Shown here: positions 1 to 8,341 of the stretch, in pieces
Position numbering within the stretch: position 1 is the first letter of the stretch
Layout of the letters: every line of letters begins with the position of its first letter
Assembly (NCBI GenBank): GCA_964394085.1
Contig: CAYMWF010000018.1
Coordinates: forward strand, 12,490 to 76,489
DNA: 64,000 nt
From: CAYMWF01 sp964394085 [NCBI: uncultured Gemmatimonadota bacterium]
GTDB lineage: Bacteria; GCA-2686955; CAYMWF01
Direction: 5' to 3'
The notes under the pieces: model-generated
What the model saw: the letters and a program-made list of their open reading frames with translations, nothing else
What the model was told of the DNA's origin: nothing
The model's database searches: none
Program-made: the position numbers and the translations under genes

Positions 1-138
1 CCTGACCACCGCCGGCAGGATTTCGGAACTCGGCGTCCCCGGGTAGGATGCGACCACGTGGCAGCCCGCCTCGACGAGTCCTCTGCCGATCGCTTCGTTG
101 CCCAGGAGAATCGCCCGGGGAGCCTTCTTCCCGCTCAC
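1..138 (-). CDS. iorA: Indolepyruvate ferredoxin oxidoreductase alpha subunit, N-terminal fragment (cut by window edge)
   Basis: Only the first 46 codons are inside the window, starting at a GTG at 136-138 (minus strand). The fragment contains LLGNEAIGRGLVEAG followed by ASYPGTPSSEI, the N-terminal signature of the thiamine-diphosphate alpha subunit of indolepyruvate:ferredoxin oxidoreductase. That enzyme oxidatively decarboxylates aryl pyruvates made by transamination of aromatic amino acids and passes electrons to ferredoxin. The GTG overlaps the TGA of the upstream aminotransferase by four bases, so the two are translationally coupled and probably act in sequence: transamination, then oxidation of the keto acid. 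The family call rests on a short piece, and a related 2-oxoacid:acceptor oxidoreductase is the main alternative. Confidence 0.8.
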   Translation of the reverse strand, partial: MSGKKAPRAILLGNEAIGRGLVEAGCHVVASYPGTPSSEILPAVVR

Positions 139-1253
139 AGCACCTCCCCGAGCTCGCGGATGAAAATTTCGTTTTCTTCCATCGTCCCCACCGTCAACCT
201 GATTTTCGATTCGATCCTCGGATGCGGAATCGGTCGCACTATCAGCCCCTTCTCCAGGAGCGCCCGGTAAACTTCCATGCCGCTCCTCTCCAGCTCTATC
301 AGCAGAAAGTTCGCCCTGGTCAGGCAGGGCCGGAGTCCCAGCCGCCGCAGCTCCCCGCTCAGGTAACTCTTTCCCTCTTCGTTCAGGTCGAACCCGGCCC
401 GCACATGGTCCGTATCGTCGAGGGCCGCAATCGCCGCACGCTCCGCGCAGGTGCTGACCGAAAAGGGCCCCCTCACCCGGTTCAGGTTGCCGATTATCTC
501 CTCGTCGGCAATGCCGTAACCGACCCTCAGTCCGGCGAGCGCGTGGATCTTCGAAAACGTGCGCAGGATGACGAGGTTCTTATGTTCTCTCAGGAGGTCG
601 AGCCCATGGCGGCCGTACTCTTCACCGGTATATTCGATGTATGCCAGGTCTAAAACGACGAGCACGCTGCCCGGCACCCGCTCCAGAAAAGCGGCCATCC
701 TGTCGTAGCCTACCATCAGTCCCGTGGGATTATTGGGACTGGCGATGAAGATGATCCTGGTTCTGTCGCTGATTGCGGCGAGCATCGCCTCCAGATCGTA
801 GTTGAATCCTTCGTCGAGGGGAACGATTCGCGGCTCCGCCCCGTAAAGCAGGGGGAAAGAATGGTAAACGGGGAAGGAGAGGTCGGCGGTGAGGGCCTCG
901 TCACCCGGCGATAAGAGGCTTTCGCAGATCCATTTCATCACCTCCACCGACCCGGCCCCGACGATGAGATTCCCACCGGGCATACCCACGTGTTTACTCA
1001 ACCTCCGGAGCAGTGCAAAATAGCTCGAATCGGGGTAGATATGGACATCCGGAATGCTCGCGGCCAGGGCTTCCCGGGCCCGCTTCGAGGGCCCAAGGGG
1101 ATTCTCGTTGGAAGCCATCTTGATTATGCGGTCGACATTGAACTCCCGCCGGACCTCGGATTCGGGTTTGCCCGGAGCATAACCCGGTATCCTGAAGATA
1201 CTCTCTTTCCAATTAAGGCCAGTCTTCTCACCGTCTGTCTCAGGAATACTCAT
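135..1253 (-). CDS. hisC: HisC-like PLP aminotransferase (histidinol-phosphate/aromatic aminotransferase)
   Basis: This 372-residue fold-type I aminotransferase has the full class I/II signature: ASNENPLGPS near residues 47-56, the NNPTG motif at 174-178, DLAYIEY at 202-208 and the PLP Schiff-base lysine K235 in RTFSKIHALAGLRVGYG. Family members convert imidazole-acetol phosphate plus glutamate to histidinol phosphate, but many HisC paralogues act on aromatic amino acids. No histidine genes are nearby, while iorA follows with a 4-nt overlap, so an aromatic aminotransferase role feeding indolepyruvate/phenylpyruvate to Ior is at least as likely as histidine biosynthesis. The ATG start is preceded by AAGGAA at a rather long spacing. 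Confidence 0.85.
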   Translation of the reverse strand: MSIPETDGEKTGLNWKESIFRIPGYAPGKPESEVRREFNVDRIIKMASNENPLGPSKRAREALAASIPDVHIYPDSSYFALLRRLSKHVGMPGGNLIVGAGSVEVMKWICESLLSPGDEALTADLSFPVYHSFPLLYGAEPRIVPLDEGFNYDLEAMLAAISDRTRIIFIASPNNPTGLMVGYDRMAAFLERVPGSVLVVLDLAYIEYTGEEYGRHGLDLLREHKNLVILRTFSKIHALAGLRVGYGIADEEIIGNLNRVRGPFSVSTCAERAAIAALDDTDHVRAGFDLNEEGKSYLSGELRRLGLRPCLTRANFLLIELERSGMEVYRALLEKGLIVRPIPHPRIESKIRLTVGTMEENEIFIRELGEVL

Positions 1254-1680
1254 GCGCTCGAGTTTCCTTTCGATTTCAACGACCCGCTTCTGCGGCCGTC
1301 GAGCCCGGAAACCGCCCGGCAGCCGCCCTGGGTCGAATCGTCCGGCCGTAAGTCGCCGTTAAAGGCAGTTTCTACTTCCCTCAACGGTGTAAGAATCGGC
1401 AGCCGGCATCACCGCCGCCGCCGCTTCTCCCCGATTGCCGAACCGGATAACGAACGGATCGAATGTAACCGAAAGGCTCGAAAGATGTCAACACGTCCGG
1501 CACCGTTTCCGCTGAATCGTGCGGCCCGAAGGGAACGGTAGCCGGACCGATCGAACCTCTGCGTTATCCGCCGGCCGATGGTGTCGTCGCGGCCCGTCGT
1601 TGCATGTCTTCCATTTTTCCACTATACTTGATTTTATGCACCTCGTTTTGATCCCGAACATCTCCGGACGGAGGAAAATC
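1254..1680. other. Divergent intergenic region
   Basis: This 427-nt region separates the minus-strand hisC-like gene from the plus-strand gene at 1681. Apart from the promoter at 1600-1628 I see no convincing gene, RNA or repeat. The open frames that cross it on both strands lack ribosome sites and family features. Confidence 0.5.
1600..1628 (+). promoter_or_regulatory. Sigma-70-type promoter for the secreted propeller gene
   Basis: TTGCAT (1600-1605) and TATACT (1623-1628) lie 17 bp apart, about 50 nt upstream of the ATG at 1681. The same TTGCAT-17-TATAAT arrangement precedes the ParA-like gene at 15196. Confidence 0.6.
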
Positions 1681-3366
1681 ATGAAATCCCTGTCAATAAT
1701 TTCAGTACTTTTCATTTGTATCGTATCCGTTACGGCGGCGGCTCCGCTTCCGGCCGTTTCGACCGGAACCAGGATCCAAGTAGACGGCTCGGGAGCCTTT
1801 GCCGTGTCCGGCCTCACGGGTGACGGGGTCGCGGCTGGCGGGGGATATCCTGCGGGTGAAATCCTGCTTCCGCCGCCGGCGGTTCAGTGGATTATCGGCG
1901 ACGGAGGGCTCGATTACATACCTTACGACGTGGCTATCGGCGCAGGCGGCGGACTGGCCCTCTGGGGCGATTATCTGAACAACGAGAGAGCCGCCCTGTT
2001 TTCGACCACGACAAATGATGACTCCGAAGCCCTCGTATGGGAGGATACGGAGCTTTACGAGACCCTTTCCAATATTTACTGCGCAGCTTCCGACGAAACG
2101 GACAGGTTCGTGGCCGCCGCCCGGTTCGAACCGGTCCGCGGCTCCGGCTCCCAGCAAACCGTGCTGTACGGATACGGCTCCGGAAGCGCCGTCCCCGAAT
2201 GGGTCTACGCGTTCCCGCTCGAAACCGATAAATTACCGAGAATCAAGATGTCGAAAGACGGCTCCCTCGTCGTCGCGGTTCTTAATGACGACGCCAGCAG
2301 CGTCATCGAGATAACCTGTCTCGATGCGGACACCGGAACACTCGAATTCACCGATTCTTTGGACGGAGGATTCGTCAGGGTTTTCGACATGAGCGACGAC
2401 GGGTCTCTTCTCTATATTTTCGACAGCGGCAATAACCGCATCCTTGTCTACGACACCGATGCCGGGGAAATCATCTACACCGGCACCGGGAGCGGCGGAT
2501 TCGACAGCCATGCCATATCGGGTGACGGATCCGCTTTCGCCTTCGGCGGCTTCGGGACGCTGAAATACTACGAATGGGACGGTGCCACCTACGTCTGGAA
2601 GTTCACTCACGCGGTTTCAGGTCTTGTTTACTGTGCCCGCTGCGATCTCTCGACCGACGGCGGCGTCCTGGCCGCGGCTTTCTACAATTATGGAACCGGG
2701 CTCGATTTCAGCGTCTTGTCCCTCGACGGAGCCACCGGAGACGTCCTGTTCCAGGGAGACTTCACCGGCGGCGGTGGATACCAGAACTACCCGGCCGATA
2801 TCCGGGTCACGGGTGACGGTTCGAGGATCGTTTACGGCGGCTGGGGGGATCAGTTCAACACCAATCCCGAGGTCATGGTCTTCGATGGTGACGGGGTTCC
2901 CGCCGCGTCCATCGACACAAGGGGTTCGGTCTTCTCGGTGGATATCTCTACGGATGGTCAGTATGTCGTATCGGGCTCCAAGTCGATACACGCCAACGTG
3001 AGCGGCAGGGGAGGGGACCATGCATGCCTGTATATGGGTGGAGAGGAACTTGCGGTGAACGGAGTTCCCAGGCTCTCCTCCACGGTGGCCGTCACCGTTG
3101 AGGGAGAACCCGGTGAAACAGTGCTTCTCGCCGGAAGCCTGAACGAGGTCGAGTTCGAAACGGCCTGGGGAGTCCTGCGCGTCGATCCCGACGATTACTA
3201 CGAGCTCGGAGAAGTGACCATACCCGGCTCGGGAGTGGCGGAGTTTGAAGTTCCGGTGCCCGCGGCGCCCCCTCTTGCCGGCAAAAAAGCCGTAATTCAG
3301 GCGCTCATCACCGGAGGCGGCAACCCGAGGTTCACCAACGCCAGGATTTTCTGGTTTCTTCCCTGA
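1681..3366 (+). CDS. Exported beta-propeller-like protein of unknown function
   Basis: The predicted 561-residue protein starts with a signal peptide (MKSLSIISVLFICIVSVTAA). The ATG at 1681 was chosen over upstream in-frame starts because GGAGGAAAATC precedes it directly. The body is built of repeating segments in which a Gly/Asp-rich turn (SGDGSAFAFGG, STDGGVLAAAF, TGDGSRIVYGG, STDGQYVVSGS) is followed by a short hydrophobic strand. This is the pattern of WD40/YVTN/PQQ-type propellers, where the 'D-G-x-x' turns begin each blade. Roughly six to seven blades fit the region up to residue 440, and the last 120 residues look like a separate beta-sandwich. No catalytic motif is visible. It is monocistronic, with its own promoter, and it probably works outside the cytoplasmic membrane. 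Confidence 0.7.
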   Translation: MKSLSIISVLFICIVSVTAAAPLPAVSTGTRIQVDGSGAFAVSGLTGDGVAAGGGYPAGEILLPPPAVQWIIGDGGLDYIPYDVAIGAGGGLALWGDYLNNERAALFSTTTNDDSEALVWEDTELYETLSNIYCAASDETDRFVAAARFEPVRGSGSQQTVLYGYGSGSAVPEWVYAFPLETDKLPRIKMSKDGSLVVAVLNDDASSVIEITCLDADTGTLEFTDSLDGGFVRVFDMSDDGSLLYIFDSGNNRILVYDTDAGEIIYTGTGSGGFDSHAISGDGSAFAFGGFGTLKYYEWDGATYVWKFTHAVSGLVYCARCDLSTDGGVLAAAFYNYGTGLDFSVLSLDGATGDVLFQGDFTGGGGYQNYPADIRVTGDGSRIVYGGWGDQFNTNPEVMVFDGDGVPAASIDTRGSVFSVDISTDGQYVVSGSKSIHANVSGRGGDHACLYMGGEELAVNGVPRLSSTVAVTVEGEPGETVLLAGSLNEVEFETAWGVLRVDPDDYYELGEVTIPGSGVAEFEVPVPAAPPLAGKKAVIQALITGGGNPRFTNARIFWFLP

Positions 3367-3402
3367 GAAATCCGGCGTCCGTTCAGCGGCTTCGGACGTG
3401 AA

Positions 3403-4110
3403 TTCCCCACGTGGGGAAAGCCGAAAAGTGGATCAGTCCCCCTTTAGCTGATTCAGGCGGAATTCTTCACGTCAGACTGGGTAAAAAGTCCTCTTGTCGG
3501 CAGAAATCGTTTTGAACCCCATGAATAAGAGCCCCCGTGACAGGTGGAGAAGGGAGCGCCTTCCCGCCCTGAGGAGCACGCTGCGTCATCCGGCTCCACT
3601 AACCCTCACTCCGGGAAGCGCTGAAACTCGCTGCAATCGCCTCCTGCTCCCCGCACTTGCCCGCAACATCCCAGCCCTCCAGCTGCTCGCAGCAGCCCAG
3701 CCTCACCGCAGCTCAAACATCAGCGCTTCTTATCCTCTTCTCGGGAAGTGTCGCCCCCGCCGTTTCCCATGCTCGTTTTGTCAGGTGAACAGCCATTTTC
3801 AATCCTGAAATGGCTTCACGGATTCCCTCGCGTAAGTCGACATCTCCCAACCCCGGATGACTCCGCTATGTCCTCCGGGCAGAAAGGAGCTCCCTCCCCA
3901 TCTCCCCGGCGACGAAGCCTGGAAGAAGGTGACTGAAACTCGTATCCTCTTTTTGACCCAGTCTCACGTGGAGAAATATTATGTAAGCCCGTATGGGCAG
4001 AAAAAGCCGGAATCGAAGGATTTTCCCCATGTGGAGAAATATTATGTAAACCTGAAAACGACTGCACCAGGGAATCGGCGGATTTTCTTCACCTGGAGAA
4101 ATCCGGCGGG
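3403..4110. repeat. Dispersed CACGTGG-centred repeats in an intergenic block
   Basis: The 812-nt gap after the propeller gene contains a family of short related repeats. There is a perfect 16-bp palindrome TTCCCCACGTGGGGAA (3403-3418) inside a longer CGGCTT...AAGCCG stem. Related cores follow at 3464-3475 (TTCTTCACGTCA), 3965-3986, 4028-4049 and 4090-4101. The last three form a degenerate tandem array with 63- and 62-nt periods, sharing ACGTGGAGAAATATTATG-type cores. GGCGGAATTCTTCAC (3457-3470) and GGCGGATTTTCTTCAC (4077-4091) are a further near-match. No gene is supported in this interval. Confidence 0.65.
3468..3969. repeat. Inverted-repeat element, copy A (nested palindromes)
   Basis: Outer arms at 3468-3488 and 3949-3969 are inverted copies of each other (CACGTCAGACTGGG plus AAAAAG, with one mismatch and one indel). 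Inside lie inner inverted arms: about 3547-3593 (agggagcgccttcccgccc ... gcgtcatccgg) and about 3853-3897 (ccggatgactccgctatg ... ggagctccct). A third nested pair is GGGAAGCGCTGA (3613-3624) against TCAGCGCTT (3720-3728). The inner portion is clearly homologous to a second copy at 63667-63962. The nested arms predict a long folded DNA or RNA hairpin. No transposase is present, so this is a MITE-like or structured-RNA candidate. Confidence 0.65.
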
Positions 4111-4178
4111 TTGGAAGTGTGGTGTAACTAACTTAGTTGAAGGCGTTATGGCTGGTTTACAATTACCGGAGCCGCCGT

Positions 4179-4961
4179 TCACCTCCCGGGGCGCGAGCGG
4201 AGCCCCTTCTCGATCCGGAAGGCGATGTCCTTCCAGACGACGACGATGAACATCCACCAGAGCACGATCCAGAGCGGCACGCCCCCGATCCAGCCCAGGT
4301 GGTACCGGTGGAGATGGCCGAGCTGGATATAGAGGATCTCGACGATCGGGCCCCCGAGGAGAAAGATGCCCACGAGTTTCAGGTCATGCCTCGTCGGGCG
4401 GAAGAGGATCAGGTACGCGATGATCGCCCCGAGAAAGGGGAGCCACGAGAGGATGGGATTTTCGTACAGGCGATAGATCGTCCAGCGTGTCGCGAACACG
4501 AGCGCAAGCAGCGCGGCGACCCGGACGCCCCCGCTTCGGATCTTCCAGCCGCCGAGCCCGATCTCGTCCGCCGGTTCCGCCGCCGGCTCGAGAACGCTCC
4601 ACCGGGCCAGCCGGGCGACGAACCGGAGTATCATTCCCCAGAAAAGCAGCATCCAGATCGGTATCGTAGACCAGGCGAAGAAGTGGGGCACGGTATAGTC
4701 GTAAATTCCCTTCCGGCAGACCGAGTTCCAGTCATTGAAAGCGCCGAGCACCGTGCACGCGGCGAGAAAGATCACCTCCGCCCTGAGATTCACATCTTCA
4801 GCGGGAGCGATCCGGGCGAGCACGGCCATGCGGGCCGCCAGAATGAGCGGCACGAAAGCGGTCATGAAGACGAGACGGTCGCCGGCCGTGCATATTGTTG
4901 CGCTCACCAGCGCCACCACGCAGGCATCGATGGCAACGAGTCTGTTCGAATCCGGTTTCAT
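4179..4961 (-). CDS. Polytopic membrane protein coupled to a radical SAM enzyme
   Basis: The protein has 260 residues with about eight hydrophobic segments, a nearly wholly membrane-embedded sequence. The C-terminal part contains a polar stretch, GHLHRYHLGWIGGVPLW, between the last two helices; its histidines and tryptophans could form a ligand or metal site. I do not recognise the family. The ATG lies one base after the TGA of the upstream radical SAM gene (TGA-C-ATG), so the two are made together and the membrane protein may be the partner, transporter or substrate-processing unit of that enzyme. It is the last gene of the pair and is followed by the repeat block. Confidence 0.75.
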   Translation of the reverse strand: MKPDSNRLVAIDACVVALVSATICTAGDRLVFMTAFVPLILAARMAVLARIAPAEDVNLRAEVIFLAACTVLGAFNDWNSVCRKGIYDYTVPHFFAWSTIPIWMLLFWGMILRFVARLARWSVLEPAAEPADEIGLGGWKIRSGGVRVAALLALVFATRWTIYRLYENPILSWLPFLGAIIAYLILFRPTRHDLKLVGIFLLGGPIVEILYIQLGHLHRYHLGWIGGVPLWIVLWWMFIVVVWKDIAFRIEKGLRSRPGR

Positions 4962-4962
4962 G

Positions 4963-6246
4963 TCATCCGGACCTCCGGCGGAACGCGAAATCGAAGATTT
5001 CCTGGAGGATGCCCCCTTTCACGGGGTGCCGGATACCTTCCATGTAGCGGGCCGTCGTGTAGTTCTGGGCCCAGGCGCACTCGCCGCCGCACTGATTCTC
5101 CGCCGGTCCATGGAAGAAGTCGGGGTTGACCAGCTTCCTTCCGGCCGCATACGCCTCGTCGAAGCTCCGGTAGGCCGGCAGGTTCAGGTTCACGGGCTTC
5201 ACGTTCGCCGACGCCCGGCACGGCCAGCATAGCTCGCCGTTCGACCAGACGTGCGGTTTGAGAGCCGTGAAACACCGGTAGTTTCTCGCGAACAGCAGCT
5301 GCTCGAGGCGGCTCGACCCGACGAGCCTGTACCCGGCCTTCTTTCGAGCGAGGATCCGGTCGGCGAGGGCCACGTACGAGGGGTCGGCCAGCAGGGCACG
5401 GTTCGGCTCGTGACGCAGGTTCTCGGGGACGGGCACGTACCAGACCCCCAGGTCGCAGGCCAGATCGAGGACGGCCGCGGCCTCGTCGATCGATTCCGGT
5501 GTAATGACCGTGTTGATGACCAGCTTGAACTTTATCTCGCGGGCCAGCTCCCTCAGGAGGAGCAGGTTCACGACGACCTGGCGCGCTTTCTTGATACCCC
5601 AGATCTTGTTGAGCTTCTGCAGGTTCAATCCATCGAGGCTCACGATCACGATGTCCATCTGCCAGAGGAAGTTCCGCCACTCCGGCTTGGTCAGCCTCTG
5701 GTGGATCAGGCTGCCGTTCGTGTTGATCATGTTCGGGAAGTAACCCAGCTTCCACGCGTGATCCAGCAACTCGGGAAGGTCCTCCCGAAGGGTCGGCTCG
5801 CCCCCGCACCAGTAGATCGCAGAGGTCCCCGTTCGCATGACTTCGAGCAGGCGTTTCCCAAGCTCCGTATCGAGCCTGGCGGGATCGGGCAGGTCGAAGT
5901 ACGCGTCACCCTGGTGGTTGTCGCAGTACCTGCAGCGGAAGTTGCAGTCGTTCAACATCGTCCAGATGACGTAGAGCGGTCTGAGCGCGTGATCGTCCTT
6001 CCTGACCCGGCGCCGGTTGATGACGAAGTTCTCCCCCGCCTTGGCGAGGGCGGACGCCTTCCTTCGCACATCCCTTACCCGTTCGAAGGTTGAGATCTCC
6101 GAACTCCTCCTGATGACGGGGCGGATCTTCGCTGCAAGCTCTCTTGCCTCCTCAAAGCAGTTCGCGAAATCCGGGTGACCCTCGCGAGGTACATAGAGCT
6201 TGAACGGCGGGAGACCTTCGGATCTGCCAAGCGATAGTTTGCTCAC
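4963..6246 (-). CDS. Radical SAM protein with a cysteine-rich C-terminal region
   Basis: In this 427-residue protein the 4Fe-4S/SAM motif CNFRCRYC has C101, C105 and C108, followed by the GGEP motif (CGGEP 147-151) and the usual strand 'MINTNGSL'. A radical SAM TIM barrel therefore spans roughly residues 92-290. The C-terminal part holds further cysteines: NYRC, GELCWPCRAS and NQCGGECAWAQNY. These resemble the SPASM/Twitch type of extra cluster-binding domain. An N-terminal extension of about 90 residues with a conserved-looking helix precedes the barrel. The substrate is unknown. The only partner in view is the coupled membrane protein downstream, so a lipid, pigment or membrane-anchored substrate is possible. 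Confidence 0.85.
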   Translation of the reverse strand: MSKLSLGRSEGLPPFKLYVPREGHPDFANCFEEARELAAKIRPVIRRSSEISTFERVRDVRRKASALAKAGENFVINRRRVRKDDHALRPLYVIWTMLNDCNFRCRYCDNHQGDAYFDLPDPARLDTELGKRLLEVMRTGTSAIYWCGGEPTLREDLPELLDHAWKLGYFPNMINTNGSLIHQRLTKPEWRNFLWQMDIVIVSLDGLNLQKLNKIWGIKKARQVVVNLLLLRELAREIKFKLVINTVITPESIDEAAAVLDLACDLGVWYVPVPENLRHEPNRALLADPSYVALADRILARKKAGYRLVGSSRLEQLLFARNYRCFTALKPHVWSNGELCWPCRASANVKPVNLNLPAYRSFDEAYAAGRKLVNPDFFHGPAENQCGGECAWAQNYTTARYMEGIRHPVKGGILQEIFDFAFRRRSG

Positions 6247-6375
6247 CTTCTCTCTTCCCGGGCCGCGCCTTCTGCAGGATCGCCGAATCCTGTCAACGGG
6301 AAGACGGCGAGGCCTTCCCGTTCATGCAGATGCTCTGGTGGAGGGTGAAATTGTATAGACTGTTCCGGGCTCGCT

Positions 6376-7419
6376 CTACTGAGCCTTCCCCACGTGGTCG
6401 ATATCGCCGACGTCCCGCGTGACCGTTCTCACCGCCTGCCCGCAGTTGCCCTCGATGGTCACGTAACGGGTGCTCTCCGTGATGCCCAGGGATGGATCAT
6501 CGACCCAGTACGCCAGGATGACGCTGTGTCCGCCGTCCCACAGGGAAAAGTAGTCTCCCGACGCGGGAATGTATGTGCCGTTCAGGATCTGCGCCTGCGT
6601 ATAAAGCCTGCCGAGATTGGAGAAAAAGCTCCGCATGTCGGACGTGCCGATGCTGCCGGTGGGAGTATCCCAGCCGTCCCTGCGCAGACACCATGACGCG
6701 AACTCGCTGCACCATGAATTTCCTGTTCCGTACTTGTATCCGTCGGTCTTTCCGAGATCCCTCACTCCGAAATTGACCGCGGCCTGGACCGGAAGATTCA
6801 TATCGCGGACCTTCCGCCACAGGGTCCTGGCCGCGAGGCCCACGTGAGAATCATTGGGGGAATCGAGCCAGTCATCGTAGTTCCAGTCGAGGATCGTCTC
6901 GCTGGAGTGAATGAGCTTGACTCTTTCTATCTTTATTCCGTCGCCGGAGACTGTTCTGAGGGTGATGTAGTCCCAGGATTCCTGCTGGAGGTTCTCCATG
7001 AATTCTCTGATCGATTCCTGGTTCAGGTCCCATGTCATGGTGGCTCCCAGGGGAAAATGGGGGCTCGTGGAATACCCGAGAAGGCGGAGGTTGTCGTCCG
7101 GTCCGAAGTCCATGTATATATATTCGGCGTCGCTTCCCGCGGTGCTCGGAGACGAGGCGATATAGATTGTTATTTTATTGTCGCCGGTCATCGGTCCGGT
7201 GCCGTCGCTGTCGAGATAAACCTCCTCGGCATGCTGGTCGCTTTCCCATTCCAGATTCTGGAGCACCACATCTTCCTCACCGGGCGGGGAGGGTCTCAGA
7301 TTGGGGATTGCCGGGTCCAGTAAACCTTCGTCGACCTCTGTGTCCGCCCCTGCAGCGAGGACAAACAAGATCAGAGAAAGAAGCATAGCGACAATTGAGA
7401 ATACTGACGTTTTTGTCAT
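6376..7419 (-). CDS. Exported CHAP/papain-like amidase-type protein
   Basis: From the ATG at 7419 (preceded by GGAGGGA at a somewhat long spacing) the protein has 347 residues and begins with a signal peptide, MTKTSVFSIVAMLLSLILFV. The long upstream extension of the open frame is charged and lacks a signal, so it is rejected as a start. Residues 50-180 look like a beta-rich domain with acidic loops. Residues 205-347 carry a cysteine-peptidase triad arrangement: C237 in SWCSEFASW, H298 in DGGHSVILAYW and N325 in IEGNC. This is typical of CHAP/NlpC-like domains that cleave peptidoglycan peptides or other amide bonds. It is probably periplasmic or secreted. Neighbours give no clue to its substrate. 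Confidence 0.7.
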   Translation of the reverse strand: MTKTSVFSIVAMLLSLILFVLAAGADTEVDEGLLDPAIPNLRPSPPGEEDVVLQNLEWESDQHAEEVYLDSDGTGPMTGDNKITIYIASSPSTAGSDAEYIYMDFGPDDNLRLLGYSTSPHFPLGATMTWDLNQESIREFMENLQQESWDYITLRTVSGDGIKIERVKLIHSSETILDWNYDDWLDSPNDSHVGLAARTLWRKVRDMNLPVQAAVNFGVRDLGKTDGYKYGTGNSWCSEFASWCLRRDGWDTPTGSIGTSDMRSFFSNLGRLYTQAQILNGTYIPASGDYFSLWDGGHSVILAYWVDDPSLGITESTRYVTIEGNCGQAVRTVTRDVGDIDHVGKAQ

Positions 7420-7654
7420 TGCGGGGTCTCCCTCCATGGATGTTTCGGGGTAGAGCGATCTGCCGGACTCACCGGCTTCCCGCCCGCTGTTCTCTTTCGA
7501 ATCGCCCCGATGGAGGGGCAATTCAACACGGCCCTTGCGTTTGTTTCGTGCTCGATTCGTCGATTTATATCGGTTTTCCCTTTTTCCGACCTTGTTTTTG
7601 AATGTAACCGACGAACAGGGTTGGATCAAATGGAATCGAGGAATTGTCTGTTTA

Positions 7655-8341
7655 TTATTGGATAATGCCGAGCCAGTCTATGAAAAGAAAATTGAAACGG
7701 CCGATGGCGAGGGAGACACGCCCCATCACCGTGTATCCGAAGCTGGCGCCGAACCCGACCATGATCATGATCGTTCCGAAGGTGGAGATGTGTTTCAGCA
7801 CACCCTTGTGCTCCGAGGAGAAGAAGAAATATGTAAGGGTCGCCATCACTCCGACCAGGATGAGGACCTGGGAGCTGCCGTCGTAGAAGGTCGCGAAATC
7901 GGCCCTGGTAAGCAGCGTGCCCTCGATCTGCTTGAGAATCGTTGCTTCGAAGGTGGCCGGGATGCTCATGCCGAGCCCGTATCCCAGGGTGAAGGCCATC
8001 GGAATGCGCACGAGCCATGACCGCTTCCTGCTGAACTGGGCGAAAAAGAGGAGGCCGATGCATACCCATACGATAAGTATGAAGTTGTTTTCGTAGAGCG
8101 GGTTGAACAGGTGAAGCGAAACTCCGTTCCGGGCCGCTTCCTGAAAGGCTCCGTAAAGCGGCTCGATGATCGCCGGCCTCATGACCTGGTGGTACGAAAT
8201 CGATACGAAATACCCGTTGCTGACACCCACGAAAACGTGTTCGGCAAACCTGTAGAAAGGGTTGTCTTTATATAGGAAGCTGAAAATGCAAAGCGTCAGA
8301 AACGCCGCGATCCAGACCCAGATATCCGTGGAAATATTCAT
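7655..8341 (-). CDS. Polytopic membrane protein D of a four-gene membrane operon
   Basis: A 228-residue protein with about six to seven hydrophobic segments. The first segment (IWVWIAAFLTLCIFSFLY) is followed by KDNPFYRFAEHVFVGVSNG, a polar loop that looks conserved. I do not recognise a named family. The start ATG overlaps the stop of the preceding gene (8338-8341, ATGA). Together with its three upstream partners it forms a set of membrane proteins with matching 4-nt overlaps and no soluble enzyme. An energy-coupling, secretion or surface-appendage complex are all open possibilities. It is the last gene of the set. Confidence 0.7.
   Translation of the reverse strand: MNISTDIWVWIAAFLTLCIFSFLYKDNPFYRFAEHVFVGVSNGYFVSISYHQVMRPAIIEPLYGAFQEAARNGVSLHLFNPLYENNFILIVWVCIGLLFFAQFSRKRSWLVRIPMAFTLGYGLGMSIPATFEATILKQIEGTLLTRADFATFYDGSSQVLILVGVMATLTYFFFSSEHKGVLKHISTFGTIMIMVGFGASFGYTVMGRVSLAIGRFNFLFIDWLGIIQ

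Noticed and set aside
3494-4249. Small plus-strand frames in the repeat block (3494-3808, 3748-3936, 3857-4249)
   Set aside because: They cover palindromic repeats, have no ribosome sites and differ from the homologous copy at 63667 in frame.
4137-5129. 330-codon plus-strand open frame rich in Asp, Glu, Arg and Pro
   Set aside because: Shadow of the membrane protein and radical SAM genes; composition is typical of the complement of hydrophobic, G/C-rich codons.
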